Assembly: GCF_001570725.1 (NCBI RefSeq) | Contig: NZ_BCNV01000004.1 | Span: 1 to 64,000 of the forward strand | From: Paenibacillus amylolyticus | Lineage (GTDB): Bacteria; Bacillota; Bacilli; Paenibacillales; Paenibacillaceae | DNA: 64,000 nt | Direction of reading: 5' to 3' | Part shown: positions 52,807 through 61,578 of the stretch, piece after piece | Numbering within the stretch: the stretch's first letter is position 1 | Layout of the letters: the number at the start of each line of letters is the position of its first letter | Notes under the pieces: model-generated | What the model saw: only the letters and a program-made list of their open reading frames with translations | Told to the model about the DNA's origin: nothing | The model's database searches: none | Made by a program: the position numbers and the translations under genes

Positions 52807-52889
52807 CATTACTGGCCTGTTCTTCGGAACGGGCCATGTCTTTTGATATAATGGAATATATTAGAATTGGATGAGATGGGGGCGGGAAG

Positions 52890-53810
52890 ATGAGTAACAT
52901 GCATCGGATTCACTGGTTTGACGAACAGATTCGGGGTGGACGTTTTCCGAACAGTATCGGGCTTGCCCGTGAATTTGAAATCTCCCGTCGTCAGGCTCAG
53001 CGTGATATTGAATATATGGCAAGCTCCCTGCGAGCCCCTTTGGTATATATGGCGAAATATCGGGGCTATTGTTATGAGGATCAGACCTTTCGATTGCCCC
53101 ATTTGTATATGACCGAAGAAGAACAGGGTGTGCTGAAATATCTGGCGCATCGCTATCGACATTACAATTATGATCAAGCAGATGCGGTGAAACGTGTAGC
53201 ACATTTGCTGGAGCGTTTTACGTTGGAGGAACAACAGCTGGGAAGTAGCGAGCTCCCAGTGTTTTCGGCGCAACCGAAGCAACTGCAATTCTTTGAATTG
53301 TTGTCCCATGCCATAACTGACTTGCGTAGAGTACATATTCATTACAGGGATCACGATGGAGAACGGCAGTTTTCCTTGTGTCCATTAAAGATGATATCCC
53401 AGTTTAACGCCGATTACGTGGTGGGTTATGAATCAGACCCTGTACAGCAAGTGGCCATTCGTTTGGAGGGCATTGTTCATGTATCGATCTCGGATGGGAG
53501 ATTTGAGTACAGGTCAGATACCCTCCTAGGTGGATGGGAAGAACCACTGCCTGTACGTAAACCTTTTGTAGCTGAGATTCGCTTGAAGGAATTGCAGCAA
53601 ATGGACCTATGGAAAGGGTATCGTATCCAGGCTAGGCAAGATCTGATTTATTCAATTGAATTTTATGACACGGACGCTTTCTTGCAGCATTTGTTTATTA
53701 GCGAATGGGAGGAGCTTTTATCTCCTGGATGGCTTAGACGAAAGCTTCAGCAAAGCGCAGAAGGGTTAATTGACAGGCTCGCGATACAACGTAAGCAAAA
53801 CGTGGAATAA
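52890..53810 (+). CDS. HTH and WYL domain transcriptional regulator
   Basis: A 306-residue regulator with an N-terminal HTH (about 5-50: RIHWFDEQIRGGRFPNSIGL, then FEISRRQAQRDIEYM) and a WYL domain (about 130-215: AITDLRRVHIHYRDHDGERQ, FSLCPLKMISQFNADYVVGY) with a C-terminal WCX-like domain. The canonical Trp-Tyr-Leu triplet is replaced by DYVVGYES-type sequence in the strand. WGGGCGGGAAG-like GGGGGCGGGAAG lies before ATG. It is followed after 28 bases by two paralogous BtrH/C39-like genes, and the three probably form one operon. Confidence 0.88.
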   Translation: MSNMHRIHWFDEQIRGGRFPNSIGLAREFEISRRQAQRDIEYMASSLRAPLVYMAKYRGYCYEDQTFRLPHLYMTEEEQGVLKYLAHRYRHYNYDQADAVKRVAHLLERFTLEEQQLGSSELPVFSAQPKQLQFFELLSHAITDLRRVHIHYRDHDGERQFSLCPLKMISQFNADYVVGYESDPVQQVAIRLEGIVHVSISDGRFEYRSDTLLGGWEEPLPVRKPFVAEIRLKELQQMDLWKGYRIQARQDLIYSIEFYDTDAFLQHLFISEWEELLSPGWLRRKLQQSAEGLIDRLAIQRKQNVE

Positions 53811-53838
53811 AGCAGGATAGAGAGGAGAAGATACGTCC

Positions 53839-54837
53839 TTGGCTGAGAATATTTTAGATAACCTCATCATGAAGCGGGAGTCCAAATCGTACGTGGATAG
53901 TCTGCATGCGATACTCACCCATACGGGCCAGTTTCAAGGTTCCAAGGTTGTACTTGCCGGATATACGGGCATGGCTTTCAAGCTGTCAGTACATCGCAGA
54001 CTACTTCCCATGTCGGTTACAGCGTATGGACAATGGGGGGAGGCACATCGTCCCGGAGTCGATAACCTGGGGATATTCACGATCTGGGATGGGGGACGTA
54101 CACGTCATTCCACGTTTGGTTATTATCAGCAGGATGCAGTGAATTCGGTGAGACGGAGTATTGATGAAGGCACTGGTGTGATTTACTGGATTCCTGAGTT
54201 CGGTGTTATTCATGGATATGATGACAGTGACCGCATCTTTTATGTGCAAGACGGATGGAGCAAGGAACCGCAGATTTTGCTATATGATAATTTCGGCCTG
54301 AACTTTACTGGATTTTGGTATTGTCAGATGTTTGGTGATCAGGTCCGCATCCCTGAACAGCAGATGCTGCTGGAATCCCTGAGACTGGCGATTGAGGATT
54401 GGGATATCCCATACCGTCTGCTGCCTGATCGGAATATTGCTTCAGGTAGACAGGCATATGATGTGTGGGTGCAGGCCCTGCGGAGTGGGGATTTCGATAA
54501 ATCGGGTGCGGCTTATATTTTGGAATCCTTCTGCCATTCTCGAACCGAAATACGTATGTATTTGCAGGATGTTCGAGGGATATGGAAGGAACTGGACCAG
54601 GCTTGTGCATGTTATGAACAGCTTGGGACGTTAATTGACCAAATGAAGGGATATATGGTTCAGCAGGAGAATAGACGTGTTTTGCCACCAGACACCACAG
54701 AAGATCTAGCACAGGTACTCGTGAAGGCGAAAGCACTGGAAGAGCAGGCTATTGATTATTTTCGAGTGATATCCAGGAAGTATCCTGACCTTAAACGGTC
54801 CACGATACCACGGTGGGGAGCACATTCCGCACGATAG
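53839..54837 (+). CDS. BtrH-N/C39-like protein, paralogue 1
   Basis: A 332-residue cytosolic protein. Residues about 30-170 resemble the BtrH N-terminal/C39-peptidase-like fold: LAGYTGMAFKLSVHRRL at the start and a strand SIDEGTGVIYWIPEFGVIHG followed by YDD. C39 peptidases have a Cys in the first block and a His six residues before GYDD; here the first block has no Cys and that position is Glu, so peptidase activity is unlikely. The rest (about 180-325) is helical, with a Cys-containing ACACYEQ stretch. The start is TTG at 53839 after GAGAGGAGAAG. Function unknown; BtrH itself is an acyltransferase in butirosin synthesis. Confidence 0.75.
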   Translation: MAENILDNLIMKRESKSYVDSLHAILTHTGQFQGSKVVLAGYTGMAFKLSVHRRLLPMSVTAYGQWGEAHRPGVDNLGIFTIWDGGRTRHSTFGYYQQDAVNSVRRSIDEGTGVIYWIPEFGVIHGYDDSDRIFYVQDGWSKEPQILLYDNFGLNFTGFWYCQMFGDQVRIPEQQMLLESLRLAIEDWDIPYRLLPDRNIASGRQAYDVWVQALRSGDFDKSGAAYILESFCHSRTEIRMYLQDVRGIWKELDQACACYEQLGTLIDQMKGYMVQQENRRVLPPDTTEDLAQVLVKAKALEEQAIDYFRVISRKYPDLKRSTIPRWGAHSAR

Positions 54838-54861
54838 GATGAGAAATGAAGGGCGTGGAGG

Positions 54862-55884
54862 ATGATGGCGACAAGAGTAGTATTGCAGGACTGGATTCAA
54901 TCCCCGCAAACTATGAATTCTGCTGATGCAAATAGATCATGGAGCGGTGTGAGTACGTATACAGATGCGATGTATCGCATTTTGTTACATAAACAGTGGA
55001 CGGATTTCCCACACCACATGATTGCAGGTATGACAGCAAGTGCATTCAGACTAGTGGTGGATCGGTGTCTGACGGCAGAGTCAATCTCCGCATACAACTG
55101 GATGGCAGAGAACTTTGTCGCAGCCGACTTCATTGGCGTGACGGCGAGCCAGGCAGCGGGCTTTTCGTTCGAACCCACCTTTCCCTTGTATCAGAAGCAG
55201 GCTCTGCTGGACATTAAAGCTTCCATTGACCGAGGCGTAGGTGCAATTCTCTGGCACGATCAATTTGTCATTGTTACTGGATATGATGATGTGGAACGGA
55301 TGCTATTCATCTGTGAAAGTAAAGGCAATGAAGTCATTCGTCTGCCTTATGATTCGTTTGGAAGGAACAGTACACCCTACTGGTACTATCAGGTGCTGGA
55401 AGCTTGTGCACCCATAGATCGATGGGAAGTCTGCAAGGAATCGTTAATCCAAGCCGTGTACAAATGGGAAACCCATGACTATATGCTGCCGCCCCAAGAT
55501 TATGCCTGTGGGGCGGCTGCGTATGCCGCTATTGCTGCTGCTTTGCAGTCAGGAACATATGACGCTGAACAAGCGGCAACTGTACTTTGCTATTATGCCA
55601 AATCAAGATTGGATATTGCCTCTTATGTTGCAGGACTTAAGCATCTGTCCATTCAAATGGACCAGGTCATAGACGAGTATGAGCTACTCGCAAACCTGTA
55701 CACAATGATCGTTGAGGTAATAGATGACTCCATCTCTTGGGATTCGAGAGAACCGGAATGTGTGCAAAGAGTAATTGAGCTTATCCGGAAGGCAGGGGCT
55801 ACGGAACAACGTGCCATTGATGCCATTAAACGTGCCTTTCCAGAGACGATAGGCAATCGTTTTAAGGATGTTGGATTAAGATGA
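54862..55884 (+). CDS. BtrH-N/C39-like protein, paralogue 2
   Basis: A 340-residue protein clearly related to its upstream neighbour: shared blocks are AGMTASAFRLVVDRCL, YQKQALLDIKASIDRGVGAI, WHDQFVIVTGYDD and YDSFGRNSTPYWYYQ, then a helical C-terminal half with similar spacing (ALQSGTYDAEQAATVL). The expected C39 Cys is absent and the position six before GYDD is Gln, so it also looks non-peptidolytic. The start is ATG at 54862, or 54865 directly after it, close to GGAGG. The gap to the first paralogue is 24 bases. Tandem duplication followed by divergence is the likely origin; function unknown. Confidence 0.75.
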   Translation: MMATRVVLQDWIQSPQTMNSADANRSWSGVSTYTDAMYRILLHKQWTDFPHHMIAGMTASAFRLVVDRCLTAESISAYNWMAENFVAADFIGVTASQAAGFSFEPTFPLYQKQALLDIKASIDRGVGAILWHDQFVIVTGYDDVERMLFICESKGNEVIRLPYDSFGRNSTPYWYYQVLEACAPIDRWEVCKESLIQAVYKWETHDYMLPPQDYACGAAAYAAIAAALQSGTYDAEQAATVLCYYAKSRLDIASYVAGLKHLSIQMDQVIDEYELLANLYTMIVEVIDDSISWDSREPECVQRVIELIRKAGATEQRAIDAIKRAFPETIGNRFKDVGLR

Positions 55885-55972
55885 ATGTAAATATAACAAA
55901 TAGTTTATCTGATGTGATACCGCAGGCCGAAGTTCCATTTGATGCTAGAAGCGCAGTTTAAATATTTCTCAC

Positions 55973-57547
55973 TTAACGTGGCGGGGTAACCATGCTGACT
56001 ACATTCTCAAATTCCGTCTGCCAGTCGCTCTTGATGATGCTGCCGATGTAACCATCGGGTCGAATAAGTATCAGCGTGTCGCTATTAATGCCGTAGATGT
56101 CAGTCAGTTTTTGGGTGGTGTCGTTGATAACATTCTGTTCGGCTTCATTACCAGTACTGACGATGTATCTGTGCAATTCGGCACCACTAGCCGGCCAGAT
56201 CAGGTCAGGGAGGATATGAGCGGCATTGGCTCCAAAAGCAAGCAATGTGAATTGTGGTCCACGGAGAATTTCAAAAAAACGTCTTACCCCGCCTGGGCCG
56301 ATGCATGGAGCATCGGGTGCTCGATCTCCGACCTGAAGTGACTTGGTCGCTGATGAATTCTCAGAGCTAAGTGGACCACCATGATACGATAGTGTGAGCT
56401 GACGTTCTTCATCACCTCGTTTGAGACTGGCAAGGCGTTTATTATCGAGCTTGGCGTACAACTCGCTGGATTTTCCAAGTACTCGTGCGGCAATAGGTTG
56501 ACGTTCAGCTTCATAGCTGTCAAGCAAGCGATCGGGTGCGCCAGCAATGACCTGACCTATCTTCCAGCCGAGGTTGTAAGCGTCCTGTACACCGGTATTG
56601 AGTCCTTGCGCACCGGCTGGGGTATGGACGTGGGCTGCATCGCCTGCAAGAATGACCCGGCCCGACCGATAATGCTCGGCAAGTCGCACGTTGGGACGAA
56701 ATACAGAACTCCAGGTAATATCGTAGAGCCGTAAACCAGTGAGCTTGTGGAACTGAGCGGCAAGTACAGCCTCGTCGAGGTCTGGGTTCTCGTCTGCTCC
56801 CAACCTGATCATGACTTGGAATTGGTCGGAATGTGGCAGGGGACATGCTCCGACAAATTTACCTTTTGTGCGTGGCCACATATGCCAACGACTGCGCGAC
56901 AACCCATCGATTGTACCGTCGATGATAAGCATCCGATCCGATTCGTTGGTCTCTCCCACAAAACGAATGCCAACACCTTTACGAACGGTGCTGGAACCAC
57001 CGTCTGCCCCCACCAGATATCTGCTGCGAATCTTCTCCCCTGAAGAGAGCGTCACTGTCACCCCATTGGCATCCTGTTCAAAAGAATCCACCGCGTTGTT
57101 AAATTCAATATTCAGTCCCTGACGTTTGAGCAGTCGGTGCAGGATGGCATCCGTGCGGTGTTGAGCCAGCAGAAGAATATTCGGATAGGGCACATCTGGT
57201 GTAGGTTTATTCCGTTGTTGCATGCGCCACGGCACGGTGATGGGCCCGAGATGAATACCTGCGAGCGGGTAAGAATCTCCCTCCGCATGAGCCTCACTCA
57301 GCACGCCGAGGTCCTCCAAAAGCTCCTGGGTTCGCGGCTGTACTCCCTTTGCACGAGAACCTTTGAAGGCGTGGGGAGCCTTGTCGACCAGTCGGACACG
57401 AAGGCCGCGGCGCAAAAGATCTGCTGCTAATGTAGATCCGGTCGGACCGGCGCCTGCAACCAATACGTCGATATCGTAATCTTTCCTCGATGGACTCACA
57501 CCCGGTTGTTGCTTCTCTTGCGATGGATTGAATCGTATATCTGTCAT
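55973..57547 (-). CDS. FAD-dependent aromatic monooxygenase
   Basis: A 524-residue flavin monooxygenase of the PheA/TfdB/MhpA/rifampicin-hydroxylase group. Motifs: GxGxxG in DVLVAGAGPTGSTLAADLLR, the RYLVGADGGSSTVRKGVGI DG motif, and GRVILAGDAAHVHTPAGAQG for FAD ribose binding. The C-terminal thioredoxin-like domain (about 400-520) is typical of phenol-hydroxylase relatives. It would hydroxylate a phenolic or polyketide-like compound with NAD(P)H and O2; the substrate is unknown, and antibiotic inactivation is one option. It is divergent from a MarR regulator, with two palindromes between them, and probably induced by its substrate. Confidence 0.92.
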   Translation of the reverse strand: MTDIRFNPSQEKQQPGVSPSRKDYDIDVLVAGAGPTGSTLAADLLRRGLRVRLVDKAPHAFKGSRAKGVQPRTQELLEDLGVLSEAHAEGDSYPLAGIHLGPITVPWRMQQRNKPTPDVPYPNILLLAQHRTDAILHRLLKRQGLNIEFNNAVDSFEQDANGVTVTLSSGEKIRSRYLVGADGGSSTVRKGVGIRFVGETNESDRMLIIDGTIDGLSRSRWHMWPRTKGKFVGACPLPHSDQFQVMIRLGADENPDLDEAVLAAQFHKLTGLRLYDITWSSVFRPNVRLAEHYRSGRVILAGDAAHVHTPAGAQGLNTGVQDAYNLGWKIGQVIAGAPDRLLDSYEAERQPIAARVLGKSSELYAKLDNKRLASLKRGDEERQLTLSYHGGPLSSENSSATKSLQVGDRAPDAPCIGPGGVRRFFEILRGPQFTLLAFGANAAHILPDLIWPASGAELHRYIVSTGNEAEQNVINDTTQKLTDIYGINSDTLILIRPDGYIGSIIKSDWQTEFENVVSMVTPPR

Positions 57548-57620
57548 TTGTAATGTTCCTCTCTAAATTGGATCTGAAATAAAGTTCTGTTTCTAATAAC
57601 TAACGGACTATGAAAATTAC

Positions 57621-57649
57621 AACTTATTGTTTCTGAGAAACAATAAGTT
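57621..57649. promoter_or_regulatory. MarR operator candidate O1 (29-base perfect palindrome)
   Basis: AACTTATTGTTTCT and AGAAACAATAAGTT are perfect complements around a single G. It lies 73 bases before the monooxygenase start and overlaps where its promoter should be. Its core GTTTCT-G-AGAAAC recurs at O2. Confidence 0.7.
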
Positions 57650-57690
57650 TCCTTGCAACAATATTAGTTTAAATTCTATTCATTTGTCAA

Positions 57691-57709
57691 TATTGTTTCC
57701 TGGAAACTT
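57691..57709. promoter_or_regulatory. MarR operator candidate O2
   Basis: GTTTCC-T-GGAAAC (57695-57707) is a perfect 6-bp palindrome, preceded by TATT as in O1. It overlaps the likely MarR-gene promoter (TTGTCA at 57684-57689, T-rich -10 near 57708), which suggests autorepression. Confidence 0.6.
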
Positions 57710-57769
57710 TATTTATGAACCTGTCCTTGATATACTGGGATGAAGTTCATTAGTGTTGGAGGAAAAAGG

Positions 57770-58480
57770 ATGATCAAGCCATCAAACTATCACAATAAAG
57801 AGCACCTGATTGATGAAGTGCTGGAAGCTGTGAAAGACATACAGATTAAATTCCAAGCGGAAGATGACGAAGAGAAGGAGTGGCTGCTCCAAAACAGCCC
57901 TAATCCGGAGGTTCAAGAGTTAGTCGAAGACATGACGGTTACTATGCTGCATGTGCTGGATGCCATTGGAACACTTGAACCTGTAAATGGCATAACCATT
58001 TCGAAGCAATTCGGCTTTTCCAAAGGCACAGTTTCCAAAATCACCAAGAGGCTGGTCCAGAAAAATATCATTTTGCCTGAATACCTGCCGGATAATAAAA
58101 AAGAAGTATTGTTTCGCGTGTCAGAACGGGGTCAAGACATATATCGTTTACATCAAGCCATGCATCAACAAATTGATCTTGGCGCAAACCGTTTTTTGCA
58201 ACGATATACCGAAGATGAATTGCAGTTCATAGTTCATGCTCTCCGTGATACGGCACAGGCGTCCTGGTTCCATACAGAAAAAGATGGTCCGTTATTGGTT
58301 TCTAGTGAAGTTATTCCATATCCCGATGAAGTCTCACATGATAATGAGAGTACGGAAGCAGTAACCGTTAACGAGGAAATGAATGAAATTATGGGGATGC
58401 TTCATACGCTGAATTCCCGTGATCTGAAGAAGGCCAAGGCCGTTCTTGAGGATGTTTTCTTTACGAAATATGAGGATTAG
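57770..58480 (+). CDS. MarR family transcriptional regulator
   Basis: A 236-residue winged-helix regulator, longer than the usual 140-160 residues. The MarR core spans about 55-165 (VTMLHVLDAIGTLEPVNGIT, then FGFSKGTVSKITKRLVQKNI with RVSERGQDIYRLHQ). An acidic C-terminal extension of about 70 residues (SHDNESTEAVTVNEEMNEIM and following) is of unknown role. The start at 57770 has GGAGGAAAAAGG upstream. It is divergent from the monooxygenase gene; two related palindromes in the shared region are the likely binding sites. Confidence 0.9.
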   Translation: MIKPSNYHNKEHLIDEVLEAVKDIQIKFQAEDDEEKEWLLQNSPNPEVQELVEDMTVTMLHVLDAIGTLEPVNGITISKQFGFSKGTVSKITKRLVQKNIILPEYLPDNKKEVLFRVSERGQDIYRLHQAMHQQIDLGANRFLQRYTEDELQFIVHALRDTAQASWFHTEKDGPLLVSSEVIPYPDEVSHDNESTEAVTVNEEMNEIMGMLHTLNSRDLKKAKAVLEDVFFTKYED

Positions 58481-58554
58481 CGTAAGTAAGCTGTTGAGCC
58501 TGCTCATATTCATCTCGGCATACGAAGTTGTTCTGCAAAAAAATAAACGCTATA

Positions 58555-58590
58555 AAACCGGACAGGCCGCAGCCGATCCGGTTTATTTGC
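58555..58590 (+). terminator. Terminator after the MarR gene
   Basis: AAACCGGA and TCCGGTTT pair across a 14-base loop with inner GGCC/GCAGCC, followed by ATTTGC. It lies 75 bases after the stop. Confidence 0.7.
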
Positions 58591-58762
58591 ATTCAACATA
58601 TATGCACATCAGGTTATGTGATCCACGCTAAAAATAAATTTCACAAGAAAAAATAACCAAAATTTTAATTTTGGGGTAATCCAAATCCCCTCTTGTTCCG
58701 AATATTATATTAGATGGTCTTTTTTGGATGATGGATATTTAAGGACAACAGGGGGCGGGAGT

Positions 58763-58954
58763 ATGGTACATAATCCGGAAACCATTCAGGAATGTATCGA
58801 ACATGCACGGCAAAGACTCTACCAGATTGCAAATCAATATCCGGAACTGTGGCATCCGGAAGTTATTCGCCAATCCATGGTGCTGGATGAGTTAATTAAT
58901 GAATATAACAACGCAACTCGTGGGAGAACGATCGCAAATCAAATGAAATCATAA
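58763..58954 (+). CDS. Spo0E-like sporulation regulatory phosphatase
   Basis: A 63-residue helical-hairpin protein. ARQRLYQIANQYPELWHPEV and VIRQSMVLDELINEYNNATR match the Spo0E family, whose hallmark SQELDxLI appears here as SMVLDELI. Spo0E proteins dephosphorylate Spo0A-P and delay sporulation. The start at 58763 follows GGGGGCGGGAGT; upstream in-frame residues (from 58724) are not family-like. Solitary gene, convergent with the sugar permease genes. Confidence 0.85.
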   Translation: MVHNPETIQECIEHARQRLYQIANQYPELWHPEVIRQSMVLDELINEYNNATRGRTIANQMKS

Positions 58955-58998
58955 CCTTCTGAACAAAGAATTTCATGTCGAGATTCCGTGTGTTTGCC

Positions 58999-59877
58999 TT
59001 ACTCTTTTACCGCCCCGAGCACAATCCCCTTTACGAAGAAACGCTGCAAGAACGGATATACGAGCAGGATCGGCAGAGCGCCAATAAAGATCTGAGCCGC
59101 GTTCACCGTACGTTGAGACATGTTCTGGAGCTGCGTTGCATCCACGTTCATGTTGGAGAAGTCCTGCTGTACGATAATGGTCTGCATTAACGTGGCAAGT
59201 GGATATTTGGAAGCATCATTCATATAGATCAGCCCGTCGAACCAGGAATTCCATTGACCTACCATGGTGAATAAGGAGATCGTGGCAATGGCGGGCATGG
59301 ATACAGGCAGATAAATTTTGAACAGGGTCGTAATATGGTTGGCTCCATCAATGAATGCGGCTTCTTCCAGCTCTTTTGGCACGTTACGGAAAAAGTTCAT
59401 CATCAGAATCAGGTTCCAGACAGCCACCGCGCCTGGCAAAATGAGAGCCCACATCGTATTAATCAGTCCAAGCTTCTGGATCAAAATATAGGATGGAATC
59501 AATCCCCCGCTGAATAGCATCGTGAAGATGAAAAACCACGCATATAACGAGCGCCCCTTGAAATGCAGACTCTCCTTGGATAATGGATAAGCCGTCAGGA
59601 AGACAAGTGTCATACTGAGCAAAGTACCTAGAACCGTACGCTGGACTGAGATCCAGAGTGCACTGAGAAAGTTACTGTTACCAAATGTTTTGGTATAGGC
59701 GTCCACCGTAAAATCAATCGGCCACAGTGTTACCAGATTGGCGGATGCTGCCGCTTTACCACTGAAGGAAACGGCCAGAATATGGACCAGCGGCAGGATG
59801 CACAGGATCGAGACGGCCGCGATGAATATCAGGTTGAAACCATTGAATATACGGTACCCGGTTGTTTTGTGATACAC
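58999..59877 (-). CDS. Carbohydrate ABC transporter permease (LplC type)
   Basis: A 292-residue inner-membrane permease of the CUT1 sugar-transporter family with six transmembrane helices. The EAA loop that contacts the ATPase is ELEEAAFIDGANHITTLFKI, followed by YLPVSMPAIATISLF. The C-terminus QRFFVKGIVLGAVKE is typical of LplC/YtcP-like permeases. The start is GTG at 59877 with TAAGGAGGAATCAAG upstream. It is 34 bases after the partner permease. No substrate-binding protein or ATPase gene is adjacent; the ATPase is commonly a shared MsmX-type protein. Confidence 0.92.
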   Translation of the reverse strand: MYHKTTGYRIFNGFNLIFIAAVSILCILPLVHILAVSFSGKAAASANLVTLWPIDFTVDAYTKTFGNSNFLSALWISVQRTVLGTLLSMTLVFLTAYPLSKESLHFKGRSLYAWFFIFTMLFSGGLIPSYILIQKLGLINTMWALILPGAVAVWNLILMMNFFRNVPKELEEAAFIDGANHITTLFKIYLPVSMPAIATISLFTMVGQWNSWFDGLIYMNDASKYPLATLMQTIIVQQDFSNMNVDATQLQNMSQRTVNAAQIFIGALPILLVYPFLQRFFVKGIVLGAVKE

Positions 59878-59911
59878 CTTGATTCCTCCTTAATGCGTTA
59901 TGCTAACTCTT

Positions 59912-60877
59912 TTAAAAAATACGGTAATTGGCGATTTTGTAAGCCATCCGGTACGCAGAGATGACCAGGAACATCGCGACAAATGATTTGAATAGTCCAA
60001 CGGCTGTCGCAAAGCTCATTTTGCCATTCAGAATTCCCATCCGGTAGACAAAGGTATCGATAATATCGCCTTTTTCATATACCAGCGGATTGTACAGGTT
60101 GAAGATCTGGTCGAAGCCTGCATTCAGGATATTGCCCAGCGATAACGTACCTACTACGATAATCATCGGCACGAGTGCAGGCAGGGTAATATGTAATGTC
60201 TGTCTAAGTCGTGTTGCCCCATCTACCTCCGAAGCCTCATATAATGCGGGGTTAATACCCGCAAGTGCTGCCAGAAATACAATCGTTCCGAATCCAAATT
60301 CCTTCCATACATCACTAACAACTACCGTTACACGGAACCAGTCGCCATCCCCCAAAAAGAAGATCGGTTCAACGCCAGCCGCCGCCAACACCTGGTTTAC
60401 CAGCCCGCCTTCCGGTGATAACATGTCGAGCAATATACCACCCAGGACAACCCAGGACAGGAAATGGGGCAGATACACCAAGGTCTGTGAGAAACGTTTG
60501 AACGTGGAGTTCCGAACCTCATTCAGCAAAATGGCGAACACCACGGGGGCCACAAGTCCGGCCACAATTTTCATCGAAGCGATCAGTACCGTGTTCCAGA
60601 TGACCTGAACGCTGTCGGGATATTCGAACATGAACCGGAAGTTGTCCCAGCCGACCCATTTGGAGCCAGTGAACCCCAGCCACGGTTTGAAGTCTTGAAA
60701 AGCAATAATAATGCCGCCCATGGGCACATAGGCGAACAGCAAAGTGAGCAGTACAGCAGGCAGCAGCATCAGATGCAGCGGCCACGTGCGTTTGAAATTC
60801 CAGCGGGTACGTTTGCGTGCATGGGGTGTCATTTTTCGCACCGGCTTATTGGTTGTTAACGGTTGTTCCATAGCCAT
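59912..60877 (-). CDS. Carbohydrate ABC transporter permease (LplB type)
   Basis: A 321-residue CUT1 permease with six transmembrane helices after a basic N-terminal stretch (MTPHARKRTRWNFKRTWPLH). Family motifs are PMGGIIIAFQDFKPW, VYLPHFLSWVVLGGIL and the EAA loop ALYEASEVDGATRLRQTLHI. It pairs with the LplC-type permease downstream. Transport of an oligosaccharide, possibly from plant cell-wall material, is expected for Paenibacillus but cannot be read from sequence. The start at 60877 has AAAGGAGGGACCCTG upstream; the ORF extends further without support. The YesM/YesN pair transcribed away from it may regulate uptake. Confidence 0.92.
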   Translation of the reverse strand: MAMEQPLTTNKPVRKMTPHARKRTRWNFKRTWPLHLMLLPAVLLTLLFAYVPMGGIIIAFQDFKPWLGFTGSKWVGWDNFRFMFEYPDSVQVIWNTVLIASMKIVAGLVAPVVFAILLNEVRNSTFKRFSQTLVYLPHFLSWVVLGGILLDMLSPEGGLVNQVLAAAGVEPIFFLGDGDWFRVTVVVSDVWKEFGFGTIVFLAALAGINPALYEASEVDGATRLRQTLHITLPALVPMIIVVGTLSLGNILNAGFDQIFNLYNPLVYEKGDIIDTFVYRMGILNGKMSFATAVGLFKSFVAMFLVISAYRMAYKIANYRIF

Positions 60878-61033
60878 CAGGGTCCCTCCTTTATCTCGTC
60901 CAACCCCGGGCAACATGAGGCGATCAAGCCTCTGCACGGAGTGGAGCAACTGAATTATAACAACGGAAAAGGGCGGACTATAGAACAACATTTCAATGCG
61001 GATGTTGAAATATTAACCTGTTGATGGAAACAG

Positions 61034-61068
61034 CAAAAAAGAGCATCCGACTGTAAAGTCAAACGCTC
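61034..61068 (-). terminator. Terminator of the small unknown gene
   Basis: On the minus strand GAGC pairs with GCTC around a nested GACT-TTAC-AGTC hairpin, followed by a T7 run. It lies 70 bases after the stop of the minus-strand gene. Confidence 0.7.
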
Positions 61069-61138
61069 CTGTTATCAGGTTAGCTCCTGCCATATGTTTT
61101 CTGCTTCCGATATGCCCTTCATGCTGAACATGCCTCTA

Positions 61139-61417
61139 TTATTTCACAATCGAGCCATCATACTGCGTATCAACGGTACGAACCGCTGACTGTACCTCGG
61201 TCACTAAACGTTCCCGTTCTTCATAGAGCGGGGCTTCCTCTCCCTCAAAATCAAACTGAATCGCCCGAACGCTACCTGGAGATAAGGTTAATTCCTGAAG
61301 CTGTAACTCAAACAGGAATGAAGCATCAAAAGCCATGCCATCTAGGTCCCTGTAACAGTACAAGCTGGAAATATCATCTTCTTCAATATGCAAAATGCCT
61401 TGTTCTGTCAGTTGCAT
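61139..61417 (-). CDS. Small acidic protein of unknown function
   Basis: A 92-residue soluble acidic protein (MQLTEQGILHIEEDDISSLY, then FLFELQLQELTLSPGSVRAI). No signal peptide or membrane helix is visible, and I do not recognise a family. The start is ATG at 61417, directly after an in-frame GTG at 61420; GAGGGGGCTCTGTG gives a ribosome site 7 bases upstream. It has its own terminator at 61034. It lies between permease and YesM genes but is probably independent. Confidence 0.65.
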   Translation of the reverse strand: MQLTEQGILHIEEDDISSLYCYRDLDGMAFDASFLFELQLQELTLSPGSVRAIQFDFEGEEAPLYEERERLVTEVQSAVRTVDTQYDGSIVK

Positions 61418-61578
61418 CACAGAGCCCCCTCACGAAATGTTGATTCATTTCCAGTATAAGGAGATTTCAGGTCGTAGGAAAGACGGAGAACATAAAATCA
61501 TATAGAAATGTAAGGGTTTTCAATATAAAATAGGACTTCGGTGTAGAACGACTTCAAATTCAGGGACAGGGTGAAACG

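Noticed and set aside
53839..55884. Active C39 peptidase function for the two paralogues
   Set aside because: Neither has the catalytic Cys in the first block or the His before GYDD, so only fold similarity is claimed.
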